In this document: positions 27,368-36,638 of the stretch, one piece after another
Layout of the letters: every line of letters begins with the position of its first letter
Numbering within the stretch: the first letter of the stretch is position 1
Origin: Brevirhabdus sp.
Lineage (GTDB): Bacteria; Pseudomonadota; Alphaproteobacteria; Rhodobacterales; Rhodobacteraceae
Assembly (NCBI GenBank): GCA_024637315.1
Contig: JAGXFH010000050.1
Span: forward strand, 1-64,000
Length of the DNA: 64,000 bases
Direction of reading: 5' to 3'
Notes under the pieces: model-generated
The model's input: the letters and a program-made list of their open reading frames with translations, nothing else
Databases searched by the model: none
What the model was told of the DNA's origin: nothing
Program-made: the position numbers and the translations under genes

Positions 27368-29284
27368 TCAGAGATGCTGCAGGTCGTTCAATACCGAGCG
27401 GGACGCACGGAAGGTGAGGGCCGCGATTGTCAGGGTCGGATTTCCGGTGGTGATCGTCGGGAATGTTCCGCTTCCCAACAGGTAGAGGTTCTTGTGCTCC
27501 CAGCATCTGGAATTGGAGTCCACCACGGAATCATGCCCGGTGAAGCCCATGCGATACGTGCCGGCGATGTGGCCTGCGCCGTATAGGTTCACCTTGTAGT
27601 TCTTTCCATCCATCGTGAACTCGATGCCCGGGTAACCGCTGTCATTGATGAAATGTGAGTAGTTCTGTCGATGATCCGGGAAATGCCGGTTCGCGCCAAT
27701 CTTGTCGAAAATCAGGTCGGTGGCCTGCTGGGCGGCCACGATACCGCGAAGCGTATACTCGCTTCCGGTCACGGAGTAATTGATTTCCGGGCGCGGCAGG
27801 CGGAGCCCGTCGAAGAGGTTTTTCGACAGCGTGATCCTGTTGGATTGCTGCGGCTCCTGCTCGACCAGATAACAAAGCCTCAGCATGCGAGTGTTGGCCA
27901 TGTTGAGACGCTCGGCAAGCGCCTTTCCGAACAGCTTTTCTTGACCCGGATTGAGGCACGACTTGTTTTCGCCGGAAATGAAATCATGCGTCGATCTCGT
28001 GGGATCGTCATCGGCCCATTGCCAGCCGACATTTCCCACATCCACGCGCCAGGCTGAACGCCGCTTGCGGAACGGACCGTCGCGCAGGCTTTCGATGCCC
28101 GAGCCACTGCGCGGACCGCGATAGGGGAACCCCTGCTGGTTGCTCAGCCCGTAGCCCAGGTAACACAGATGATCCATCAGGTTGCAGCCCAGCTGGCCAG
28201 AGGCGTTGGCGATCCCTCGCCGACCATTGGACATGAGAAGGATCTTGACGGTCTCGACCGCATGGGCGGCCAGAATGACAATCTTGCCTGACGCCGTTTT
28301 CCGTTGTGCCTGGTAGTTTCCGACGTCGCCGGAGTATTGAAGAAAGTTGACGCCGGTGATGAGGCCATTCGGACCGACCTCCAGATCGGTTACCACGGCC
28401 TTGGTGAGTGTGGTCACCAGATTGGTGCTTTCGGCGTCCCGCAAGGTGACGGTAGCATCGTATTTCGCCTGGATCGGGCAGATCGGGATGCAACTGGAAT
28501 TGCCCTGGCATGCCGGTCGGCCATCGCGGTATTCCGAATTTCGGCCCTGTGGCGTGCAGGTCATTTCGAGGTCTTGCCTGTCAAACTGCAAGCCCTTGAT
28601 CGTATCGCCCAGCAAATTGTCGGAAACGCTCATGGGAATACGCTTCATGGGGTATTCGTACCCCTCGGGAAACTGTGCCCCAAGATAAGGTTCCAGCGCC
28701 CTCTGATCGCCCACGTCCGCAGAAACGCCGATCATCTCCTCCGCGCTGGCATAATCGTCGTAGAGCTCGGGAAGGGTGATTGGCCAGTCCACCAGTTGCC
28801 CGTATTTGGACCGCATGCGGAAATCGCTTTCGGTGAAGCGAAGCGCGGTTCCAAGCCAGTGCCACGTCGTGCCGCCTGCCAGCCTCTCGTAGGTCGAAAG
28901 AAAGGGAAGTTCGGTGGTCGCGGTGTAGGTCAGGTAACTTTGCTTGTTGAACGCGTCGAACTTGGCCTGCGAGCCATTCCATTTCTTGAACTCCTCCAGC
29001 CCCGGCCACGCGAAGGTCATCGCGGTCATCGGGCGCGGCACGGCTTCCTTGTTAGGTTCGTGCTTGGGGTCGTTGCCATGCCAGTAGGGTGGATAGGGCG
29101 AATTCGGCAATTTCGCCATCGCGGTAAGGTAAGAGTCATGAAAAGACTTGCGATCTTCCCTGTCTCGCGGACCCGATTCCAGGATCAGAACACGCGCCCC
29201 CTTCCCGGCCAGTTCCTTGGCCATGATGGCCCCTGCTATGCCTGCGCCAACGATCACGACATCGTATTGGGGGGAAGCGGCCAT
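27368..29284 (-). CDS. GMC-type flavin dehydrogenase, large subunit
   Basis: A 638-residue FAD enzyme. It has the Rossmann motif VIVGAGIAGAIMAKELAGKG near the N-terminus and an ending with YGAGHIAGTYRMG and LLGSGTFPTITTGNPT, which carry the GMC active-site His and Asn. It resembles the large subunits of membrane-linked sugar/alcohol dehydrogenases (sorbitol, gluconate, fructose) that pass electrons to cytochrome c or quinone. No signal peptide is visible; such subunits may be exported with a partner. The ATG at 29284 has AGGA upstream and is preferred to a TTG six bases earlier. The small subunit and cytochrome are encoded just upstream. Confidence 0.82.
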   Translation of the reverse strand: MAASPQYDVVIVGAGIAGAIMAKELAGKGARVLILESGPRDREDRKSFHDSYLTAMAKLPNSPYPPYWHGNDPKHEPNKEAVPRPMTAMTFAWPGLEEFKKWNGSQAKFDAFNKQSYLTYTATTELPFLSTYERLAGGTTWHWLGTALRFTESDFRMRSKYGQLVDWPITLPELYDDYASAEEMIGVSADVGDQRALEPYLGAQFPEGYEYPMKRIPMSVSDNLLGDTIKGLQFDRQDLEMTCTPQGRNSEYRDGRPACQGNSSCIPICPIQAKYDATVTLRDAESTNLVTTLTKAVVTDLEVGPNGLITGVNFLQYSGDVGNYQAQRKTASGKIVILAAHAVETVKILLMSNGRRGIANASGQLGCNLMDHLCYLGYGLSNQQGFPYRGPRSGSGIESLRDGPFRKRRSAWRVDVGNVGWQWADDDPTRSTHDFISGENKSCLNPGQEKLFGKALAERLNMANTRMLRLCYLVEQEPQQSNRITLSKNLFDGLRLPRPEINYSVTGSEYTLRGIVAAQQATDLIFDKIGANRHFPDHRQNYSHFINDSGYPGIEFTMDGKNYKVNLYGAGHIAGTYRMGFTGHDSVVDSNSRCWEHKNLYLLGSGTFPTITTGNPTLTIAALTFRASRSVLNDLQHL

Positions 29285-29293
29285 GATCAAATC

Positions 29294-29731
29294 CTAAAGG
29301 TAATCGTCGAACGGGGCGGGTGGGATGGCCCAGTATCCGAACCGGAGAGTGCTTACTCCGGTCGGGTGGGCCTGGATTGCGCGCCACACCAGTGCTTGCG
29401 CGTAGTGATTGGCGGAAGGAATGCGTAAATCGCGGCTATCGTCATGCGGTGCGATCTGGCCCAGATACCAGAAGACCATGAGTGCACGAGCGGTTTCGGC
29501 AACCGGGCTGGCATCTGCCAGTATCGCCTTGCCGATGTCCTCCGGTGCGCTGCCTGCTTGCACACGGGCCACATAGAAACCCATGAGATCCTTCAGCCAC
29601 GCGCCGCCATAAACATCGTCGAACACGCCGTAGAAATCCGCGTCCTGCTGCGCCAGACGCAGGGTGCGCACCGTGAAACCCGTCAGGATCGAGGACATGT
29701 CGAAGAAGTCTGATGGCGGTTCGATGGTCAT
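29294..29731 (-). CDS. small subunit of GMC dehydrogenase (sorbitol dehydrogenase-like)
   Basis: About 145 residues. FTVRTLRLAQQDADFYGVF and the end FGYWAIPPAPFDDYL resemble the small subunits of membrane-bound FAD sugar dehydrogenases, which help maturation or export of the flavoprotein. It ends 9 bases before the large-subunit ATG and starts at the stop codon of the cytochrome gene. An upstream TTG (29743) overlapping that gene is an alternative start. No Tat signal is visible. Confidence 0.6.
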   Translation of the reverse strand: MTIEPPSDFFDMSSILTGFTVRTLRLAQQDADFYGVFDDVYGGAWLKDLMGFYVARVQAGSAPEDIGKAILADASPVAETARALMVFWYLGQIAPHDDSRDLRIPSANHYAQALVWRAIQAHPTGVSTLRFGYWAIPPAPFDDYL

Positions 29732-29739
29732 GGTCTTGC

Positions 29740-31092
29740 TCAATATTTCGCCGTCACGCGTGAAAGGATGTAGGTGAAATCGGAGAACTTCGCGCTTGTG
29801 GTTGCTGTTGCACGGTTGTGGCAGCCTATGCAGTTGGAGCTGACGGTCGGGACGCGCCCCTGAAGGAAGGTCTCGATCGTGGTGTTGGCCAGATATTGGG
29901 GAAAGGGGCGGCCTTGCGGGTCCGTCGGGTCATCGGGCAATTGAGGAAACTGGGTGCCCACCAGCATGTAGTTCGCCCAGACAGAATGCGCGTTCACGCC
30001 GCGCAACAACTGCTGGAATTTGGTGTTGAGCGCTGCTGTCGTCGCGTCGATGCGCGTGACGCGTTCCACCTGCACCGGTTTCTGGTTTGGCAATTGCGGA
30101 TTCCAGGGCGTCGGGGGCAGCGCATTCGGGGCACAGTCTGGTCCGGGCCGCTTTGTCGCGCATTGGGGATCGAAGAAACTGTAATGCGCGCCGGTCCCTG
30201 GCGCATCTGCATCGGGGGCATTGCCTTGATGTTCGAAGGTCGACCATATCCATTGCGGCGCAGAGACCGTCTTGGTCGAGATATGGAATCCAACCAGGCC
30301 AAGCGTCTCTACTGCGCATGTATTTGCCTGCTGGTTGAACACATGGGCCCGCGAAACATGAAAGCGGGACGGATCATCCCCGGCGCCCATGACCTTCCAG
30401 GCCGCCTTGACCATGATGGCACCGACCGTGCTGGTGTCGAGCGAACCTGAAGGGAAGTCGATTTGGCCGAACGCGTTCAGCCCCGCCTGATTGTAAAGCC
30501 GGTTGTCGCGGATGTAGGTGTACATCGGTTCATTGATCAGAATCTCGTAGCGTACATAGCTGCCGTTCTGGTCAATCAGCGGGCCGGCCTGTGCCTGATC
30601 AAAGAGACCGACGACACCGTCCACCTTGGAGGCGTGGGTCAGGATGCGGGTGATCCCATCCCCGTCAGTCAGGGTTTTGCAGGCGGTGGGCAACCTGAGC
30701 GGCGCGCCCCAAGGGGCAGGCGTTTGACCGTCAGAGACGAGGACCTGAAAATCTTCCATCCAAGTGGACCACAAGGTTTCGTTGTCACCATTCTCGCCGG
30801 GCATCCCGCCATCGGTTGGCGAATTCAGCGCGATAAAGCTCTGCCAGGAAAACACGTCATAGGCCGATCTGGCGCCGGGGCCGGTGTCACCGGCGCCCAC
30901 GCCGCCGGGAACATCGATGGGGTATCCGCCGCTCAGGGTGAAGGCCGTCTCGTCACTCCGGGGGGATGCCTGCGCATAGATCCCCGCGACCACGACTATG
31001 GCCACGATGGTTGCTGCGAGTGTGAGAAGGACTGCGCGGCCCGATCCGCCAACGCTGTGGGCGACTGTGCGCTTGTGGTCAGATGTCTGCAT
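29740..31092 (-). CDS. membrane-anchored c-type cytochrome-like protein
   Basis: A 450-residue protein with one N-terminal helix at about 20-40 (AVLLTLAATIVAIVVVAG), then a long periplasmic domain. A single haem-binding CxxCH (NCIGCHNRA) lies near residue 425, which is unusually late. Given its position beside the GMC dehydrogenase genes it probably carries electrons from the flavin enzyme. The large domain before the haem site is unfamiliar to me. Its start overlaps the preceding gene by 14 bases. Confidence 0.7.
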   Translation of the reverse strand: MQTSDHKRTVAHSVGGSGRAVLLTLAATIVAIVVVAGIYAQASPRSDETAFTLSGGYPIDVPGGVGAGDTGPGARSAYDVFSWQSFIALNSPTDGGMPGENGDNETLWSTWMEDFQVLVSDGQTPAPWGAPLRLPTACKTLTDGDGITRILTHASKVDGVVGLFDQAQAGPLIDQNGSYVRYEILINEPMYTYIRDNRLYNQAGLNAFGQIDFPSGSLDTSTVGAIMVKAAWKVMGAGDDPSRFHVSRAHVFNQQANTCAVETLGLVGFHISTKTVSAPQWIWSTFEHQGNAPDADAPGTGAHYSFFDPQCATKRPGPDCAPNALPPTPWNPQLPNQKPVQVERVTRIDATTAALNTKFQQLLRGVNAHSVWANYMLVGTQFPQLPDDPTDPQGRPFPQYLANTTIETFLQGRVPTVSSNCIGCHNRATATTSAKFSDFTYILSRVTAKY

Positions 31093-32059
31093 AGTAGAGC
31101 GAACTTTCGGCGACGACCGGCGCGGATTGGTAGGTCATGATGCCTGCTGGCCGGAACTGGCCGGAGCCGCCGAGCATGGCATCCAGATCGGCGACCATCT
31201 GATGGGACGAATTACCGAGTTTCACGGTGCAATCGGGAAATGCCCTACCTGCTGCGGCAGCGCTTTCGAGGGTCATGCATCTGAACTGGCCAAAAATATT
31301 GCGGCGCGAGGCGACAAGCCTTTGAGACGTCGGGTTCGTCGCCGCGTGCGGATGGAGACTGAAGTCGATGATTTCCGACTGGTTGGAGCCGACCACCCCC
31401 GGTGCGCCCACCAGGTCATCCATCTGCAGACGAAACAACGTATTGGTCGCGGGTTCCGCCATGGGGGCAGGTATGGTGAAATCCCAGATTGCCCGGTCGG
31501 GATTGTTCGGGGCGGGATTGTTGTAGGTGAAGGGATAGGTCATCACCTTGTTCTCACCGAAATTGTGCATGCCCCAATAGACCGCGATCCGGTCGTCACA
31601 GGGAACCCACAAACGATAATTGCCAATCGTCTTTGTGTGGTCGCGGCCTTGCACGAACTGCGAACTGGTCAGGCCGGTCGGCGTCTGAGCCTCCCTTGCG
31701 GTGGAAAAGGAGACGATGTTGATCTCGCATTCATGGGTCGGCTCTATGCCCATGCTGGCAGGCGGCTTGTCGCCATAGGCGATCGGCTTGGTGATATCGG
31801 CATAGGATTGCGGGACGTTCACCCCGGAGTCTGAAGAATAGGTCATGAAGTTGATGTTCATGAGGCCATATTCATGGCCATTTTCGGCCAGGTCATCGAA
31901 GGGAAAGGCCTCCAAGGCGGAGGATTGTTTCGCCAGTAAATTGTTGAGGGTCGCTATCGGAACCCTGAAATAAACCCAAAGGGCCGAAAACGAGCCATAC
32001 CAGAATGGGGGGCTGCCGACGGACGGCATCGTGTTGCTCACAGTGTTGTTCTTGACCAT
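31079..32059 (-). CDS. uncharacterised protein, possibly acetoacetate-decarboxylase fold
   Basis: A 326-residue protein with no signal peptide or membrane helix. The opening GSPPFWYGSFSALWVYFRVP, then ECEINIVSFS and DDRIAVYWGMHNFGENKVM, loosely follow the pattern of acetoacetate-decarboxylase-like barrels (PP-x-Y, a Y/C-E segment, ai..G.e.fG..K). That is a weak inference. GGAG precedes the ATG. It lies between cyclase and cytochrome genes in a tight operon, so a role in the dehydrogenase pathway is likely. Structure prediction would decide the fold. Confidence 0.55.
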   Translation of the reverse strand: MVKNNTVSNTMPSVGSPPFWYGSFSALWVYFRVPIATLNNLLAKQSSALEAFPFDDLAENGHEYGLMNINFMTYSSDSGVNVPQSYADITKPIAYGDKPPASMGIEPTHECEINIVSFSTAREAQTPTGLTSSQFVQGRDHTKTIGNYRLWVPCDDRIAVYWGMHNFGENKVMTYPFTYNNPAPNNPDRAIWDFTIPAPMAEPATNTLFRLQMDDLVGAPGVVGSNQSEIIDFSLHPHAATNPTSQRLVASRRNIFGQFRCMTLESAAAAGRAFPDCTVKLGNSSHQMVADLDAMLGGSGQFRPAGIMTYQSAPVVAESSLYYADI

Positions 32060-32134
32060 GCGTTTCTCCTGAAATGCGTGTATCGGGCATCGAAACGGCG
32101 CTGCCCCTGGAATAAGAAACTCGCCTTCGGTCGA

Positions 32135-35100
32135 TCAGTTATCCTTCCCGCCAGACCCGTGCTGGATCGATTCGAGCAGTTGTCTGGCCTCTTCCTGATC
32201 AGATGTTAATCCACCTTCCTGCAGTCGAGGCAGGATATTTTTCAGTTCTTCAATCCCGACAGACGAGCCATGGGCTGCATGCTGCAGGCGTGTCCGGCTT
32301 GTAATCGCCCTTAACTCAAGCGCAATCATCCCCCTCTCTGAAGCAATTGAGGCTGCCGATTTGAAGAGCCGTTCGCTTTCCTCAGCGTTTGCTGGCGACT
32401 TGGCGAAAAGGATCTCGCCGCGCAGACGCAACAATTCAGGCCACCAGAACCGCTCTTCGGTCTGATCGCAAAATCGTGTGGCGTCTTCCAGAATTCCGAG
32501 TGCCTTGTCATGCTCGCCGTTATGCGTCAGCAGGTCGGCCTGAAGATAAAGGAAGTAACTCAGCCCCAGACGCGAACGAGTGTCTTTCCAGTCGGCGATA
32601 CCGGCACTCACCTGTTCGATTCCGGCGTCATACTTTCCGCTGAGATGCGCTTGTGACCAGCCCGACAACACTTCTGTCCATCCGATCCAGAACTGAAACC
32701 CGTGTCGCTTCGACAGCGCGAAGGCTTCTTCGGACAATTTGAGCGAGCGCTCCATGTCGCCGCAGAAAGCATGGGTCCACGAGGCGAAGCAGATCGAAAA
32801 CGCGATTGAAAACGGGTGCTCGATCTGCTTGGCGATGGCCATCCCCTCGTCCGACATTCGTCGGGCTTCATCTGCGTTGCCCAACTGCCAATGCGCCCAG
32901 CTTGCATAGCCAAGGGACGCAACCTTGATGTCCACCACATCGAACTTGAGGGCTTCGGCGCGTTCATCGTTGCTCAGGTCCGTGTCGATGACGCCGGACA
33001 GCTCTTCCTGCGCGAGGTGCGGTTTTCCGCAATAGAAATTGGCCGATCCCAAGGCGCGATGGCTGGCTGCCATCATCAGGCGATTGCCGGTCTCCTTGGC
33101 CATTTCCGAGAGGGTTTCACCATGCTCGAAAGCCTTGGGGTAGCGCGCGCCCAGAAGGTGATAGCGCATCAGCCCGTAAGTTACGGGGAAGATAGCGAAA
33201 TTATCCTGCTTCTTGCGCGCCAGTTCACGGGCGCGTTCATAGGAACGGTTGACGTTCTCATGGGAATAACCCAGCGCTGCGGCCTGGGGAACGGCCAGCA
33301 TGACCAGCAATTCGAATTCCTGCGCATCGCGGGCATCGCTGTGCGGGGTCTTGGCAAGGGCCGCCAACGCGTTTTCCAGATGGTTGATCGCTTCGAGGCT
33401 TGCCGAAGACGCCATCGCGCGCTCGGCCGCGGTCACGAAATACGCGAAGGCTTTCTGGTGTTCGCCACCGGCAGCGTAGTGGTAACCCAAGCTCTCGGGC
33501 TCATTGCTGCACACCTTGGGCATATGTTCTTCCAGCGCATGGGCGATGCGTCGATGGCACTCGTGCTGTGCTGTCTTGAGCAGCGATTGATACGCAGCGT
33601 CCTGAACAAGGGCATGCTTGAACTCGTAGCTGATCTCCGTCGCGGTGCCCTGTCGGTAGATGAGTTCCGCGTCGAGCAGCTGTTCCAAGGCGCCGCGTAA
33701 TTGCTGATCGCGATACCCTGATACGTAGCCCAGCAATTTGTGGGAGAACCGCCGGCCGATCGTGGCGGCGATCTGTGCAACTTCCTTCGCAGAGGGTGAC
33801 CTGTCGAGACGCGCCATCAGTGAATCCTGCAAGGAGGCGGGAATGGCATGCTCCACAGTCGAGCCGCTCATCTGATACCGGCCATCGATATCCTGTACCC
33901 ACCCCGACTCGAGAACCATTTGGGTCAGTTCCTCGGCATAGAGGGGAATGCCATCCGCCCGCTCGACAATCTGGTCCATCAGGCGCTTGGGCAGTTGCTT
34001 GCCGCCCGTCATGGAATTGATCAGAAGAACGATGTCGGACTTCCTGAATCGGTTGAGTGAAAGCGACGTGACGTAGGAGAGATTCCGAAAGGGTGGCTTG
34101 TAGTCGGGACGGAAGGAAAGCAGCAACAGCCAACGCTTGTTCTTGAGCTGCTCGATGAATTGCGAAATGATTTCCAGAGTCGTCGGATCGCACCAGTGAA
34201 CATCCTCGAACTCCATCAGGAGCGGTTTTTCCTCTGCCATGGAGGCATAGAATTCGAGCACAGCGGCGAAGGTCGCCGTCTTGAGTTTCTCGGGCGCGAG
34301 GGCAAGCAGTTCGGCTGTCGCGGGTGTATCGATGCTGAGCAGATAACACAGGGCAGGCAGGTGGAACCGCAGCTCCAGACTCAGGCTCTCCTTGAGCTTC
34401 AACAGCTTGTCGGCTGCCGAGGCTTCCTTGTGCAGGCCGAGGCGCCCCTGCAACTCTGCCACGATGGGATGCATTGTCGAGTGCAAGTGAAATGCCGAGC
34501 CGAAAAACCGGACGATGTTCACATTCTCATTGGCAAGCTGCCGGTTGAAACTGCGAAGGATGCATGACTTTCCGATGCCAGCCTCTCCGCTTAGCATAAG
34601 CACCTGGCCGTCACCGCTTTCGGCGGAGGACCAGTGCTGGTGTATCAATCCGATCTCTGCCTTGCGCGCGATCAGCGCTCTGGCATTCTCCCGCCGGGTG
34701 ATGGAAATGGTGGAGTCATCCAATATATCGCCATTGACGGCGAAGCAGGTTACCGGCTTTGAAAATCCCTTGAGCGAATGGGCGCCAAGGTCGGTGAATT
34801 CGAAATGGTCCTTCGTGAGCCCGAATGTGAACTTGCTGACGACAATCTGTCCAGGCTGGGCCAAGCCCTGCAGGCGGGCAGCCAGGTTGGGGACATCGCC
34901 GATGACGGAGAGTTTTTCACCCGACGCTCCCGCACCGTCACTGCCTACCACGACCTGACCTGTGTTGATGCCGATACGCAAGTTCAGTTTCACGTTCAGG
35001 GCAGACAGTTCCGGGTGGCCGCCGTTGATCGCCTCCAACATCGCGATCGCCGCGCGGATTGCGTTGCTGGTGGAATGCTCATAGGCAACAGGGTAGCCGA

Positions 35101-35560
35101 ACATTACATTGATGCCGTCGCCCAGAAATTGCATCACCGTCCCGTCATGGCGCGCAACGATCTCGCTGCAGATCGAGCGATAGGTGGCAAGGATGCGGCG
35201 CAAGTCCTCGGGATCGAGTTCTTCGGCAAGCTGGGTGGAGCCGACGAGATCGCAAAAGAGAACGGTCAACTGGCGGCGTTCAGCGGCCCCCAACTTGAGG
35301 TCAGCGGCCAGCCGCGCGTCCTCGTCACACGAGGCCATGCGATTGCGGATGCCGCCTGGCGGGTCAGGTTCGGCCGTTGGTTTTGCACCTTTCGCTGAAC
35401 CTGTGCCGGTACTGGTGCCGCATTCCGGACAAAAGCGATGGTTCGGCTCCAGCCGAACGCCGCATTCACGGCAAGTCACGACGACAGGCAGTCCGTTCCC
35501 GCACTGGTCACAGAACTTGGCGCTGTCATCACACGCGTTATTGCAAACTCCGCATAGCAA
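32135..35560 (-). CDS. class III nucleotide cyclase with zinc ribbons, AAA/STAND ATPase and TPR region
   Basis: A 1141-residue multidomain signalling protein. Two zinc ribbons occupy residues 3-47 (CGVC, CDQC, CREC, CPEC). The cyclase domain (about 95-275) keeps metal aspartates D104 (FCDLVGST) and D148 (FLGDGI) and the transition-state residues N225/R229 (PNLAARLQ). Walker A GEAGIGKS lies at 325-332 in a STAND-like ATPase to about 700, followed by TPR-like helices to the end. It likely senses a ligand through ATPase/TPR and makes cAMP. TTG start with GGAG 12 bases upstream; a CTG upstream is possible. It heads a six-gene operon. Confidence 0.85.
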   Translation of the reverse strand: MLCGVCNNACDDSAKFCDQCGNGLPVVVTCRECGVRLEPNHRFCPECGTSTGTGSAKGAKPTAEPDPPGGIRNRMASCDEDARLAADLKLGAAERRQLTVLFCDLVGSTQLAEELDPEDLRRILATYRSICSEIVARHDGTVMQFLGDGINVMFGYPVAYEHSTSNAIRAAIAMLEAINGGHPELSALNVKLNLRIGINTGQVVVGSDGAGASGEKLSVIGDVPNLAARLQGLAQPGQIVVSKFTFGLTKDHFEFTDLGAHSLKGFSKPVTCFAVNGDILDDSTISITRRENARALIARKAEIGLIHQHWSSAESGDGQVLMLSGEAGIGKSCILRSFNRQLANENVNIVRFFGSAFHLHSTMHPIVAELQGRLGLHKEASAADKLLKLKESLSLELRFHLPALCYLLSIDTPATAELLALAPEKLKTATFAAVLEFYASMAEEKPLLMEFEDVHWCDPTTLEIISQFIEQLKNKRWLLLLSFRPDYKPPFRNLSYVTSLSLNRFRKSDIVLLINSMTGGKQLPKRLMDQIVERADGIPLYAEELTQMVLESGWVQDIDGRYQMSGSTVEHAIPASLQDSLMARLDRSPSAKEVAQIAATIGRRFSHKLLGYVSGYRDQQLRGALEQLLDAELIYRQGTATEISYEFKHALVQDAAYQSLLKTAQHECHRRIAHALEEHMPKVCSNEPESLGYHYAAGGEHQKAFAYFVTAAERAMASSASLEAINHLENALAALAKTPHSDARDAQEFELLVMLAVPQAAALGYSHENVNRSYERARELARKKQDNFAIFPVTYGLMRYHLLGARYPKAFEHGETLSEMAKETGNRLMMAASHRALGSANFYCGKPHLAQEELSGVIDTDLSNDERAEALKFDVVDIKVASLGYASWAHWQLGNADEARRMSDEGMAIAKQIEHPFSIAFSICFASWTHAFCGDMERSLKLSEEAFALSKRHGFQFWIGWTEVLSGWSQAHLSGKYDAGIEQVSAGIADWKDTRSRLGLSYFLYLQADLLTHNGEHDKALGILEDATRFCDQTEERFWWPELLRLRGEILFAKSPANAEESERLFKSAASIASERGMIALELRAITSRTRLQHAAHGSSVGIEELKNILPRLQEGGLTSDQEEARQLLESIQHGSGGKDN

Positions 35561-36084
35561 ATGAACTTGAATCTCCAGTCAGGTTTACACTTGGGAAACC
35601 GTGCACTCCGGTTGTGCGATGATCAAGCCGAGAATGCGCCCATCAGGGTCAGCGCCTGATCATCTTGAAATGAGATGCTGGAAAACAGAGCGATGACATG
35701 AGCGATCTTTTCTGGCCGAGCTTACGCGGAAGCGGTGCGGCGAGTGTCCACTTCGAGTGAGGCTGTCACGATATTTCACATCTGCCGCAACCTTGGCCCA
35801 GGCCCTGTTCGATCGTCCAGATTGGGCTGCCTGCAGCCGCCTTCTCAAGCGCCCGCCGCTGGATTTGATGTTGCAGGGGAACGATCGGCATGCCGCGCCG
35901 CCGCACGGCCGCTTCGAGCCGTTCTGTTGAAAAAGCCTGCCGCCCAATATTCACCGCAAAAACTCGGAACATGCTTCCCTCAAAACGCCGCTCGTCAAAT
36001 GGGTGCTTCCCAAAGGGCGCCTTGGCGGGAAGATGGTCTGCTGATCAGCTGGTCCTGGACCAGGCAGCGGGTTTTTCAACACGA
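35561..36084. other. intergenic; presumed promoter of the cyclase operon
   Basis: About 520 bases. Only a weak 68-residue minus-strand frame (35766-35972) is seen, listed separately. The promoter of the cyclase operon should lie near 35580-35650, but I could not pick out a convincing -35/-10 pair. Confidence 0.5.
35766..35972 (-). CDS. possible small protein, unassigned
   Basis: A 68-residue frame (MFRVFAVNIGRQAF...) on the same strand as its neighbours. GAGGG lies four bases before the ATG. There is no family motif or membrane segment. It could be a fragment of a larger decayed gene. Weak call. Confidence 0.25.
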   Translation of the reverse strand: MFRVFAVNIGRQAFSTERLEAAVRRRGMPIVPLQHQIQRRALEKAAAGSPIWTIEQGLGQGCGRCEIS

Positions 36085-36474
36085 TCAGTCCGAAGCGGAC
36101 GGCAAGTGTGCCAGAAGTGCGGCACCGTCGGGGCTGTCAATCACGTATTTCCAGAGACCGTCAGGTTGCCTGCGGGCGATTTCAACAGTTGTCCCCGTAA
36201 CCTCGTCGCCAGCGGCGGTTGTCAGCTTCCAGCCATTTTGCACGAGGGCAAGATCCCCGGTTTCGAATGCAACTTGACCCTCGAATTTCAGCGTGGCTCC
36301 TGAATCGACATAGCCCTGCAAAACCGCTCGGATCTGATCGGTGCCTTGAGCAGTTGTGTGATGATTTGGGAATACGGCGTTTTCTTCGTAGAGCTCCAGG
36401 AGGGCGTCGGTGTCACCTGCCGCAAATCGCTCTGAGAACAACCCGATGAGGTCCTTCGGGCTGTTCGCAACCAT
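36085..36474 (-). CDS. SnoaL/ketosteroid-isomerase-like protein
   Basis: A 129-residue protein with the NTF2-like pattern: LIGLFSERFAAGDTDALLELYEENAVF near the N-terminus in two stretches, then GTDQIRAVLQGYVDSGAT and WKYVIDSP at the end. This YybH/SnoaL fold is used for isomerases, hydrolases and binding proteins, so the function is open. GGGAGG lies seven bases before the ATG at 36474, which fixes that start over the one 15 bases upstream. Same strand as the creatininase and SDR genes. Confidence 0.75.
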   Translation of the reverse strand: MVANSPKDLIGLFSERFAAGDTDALLELYEENAVFPNHHTTAQGTDQIRAVLQGYVDSGATLKFEGQVAFETGDLALVQNGWKLTTAAGDEVTGTTVEIARRQPDGLWKYVIDSPDGAALLAHLPSASD

Positions 36475-36638
36475 GATCCATCCTCCCATTTGTATGAACG
36501 AAGCTTACCTGGATCTGGCAACGGATCAAGCGACGGGTGCTTCGCGCTCCAGATCCGTGATGCAGGGAACGTCTGCGCTCTCTGCTGGTCCGACAGCAAT
36601 GCACCGCGCGGCGAAAGTCGCCTTGGGTCGCAACACCG

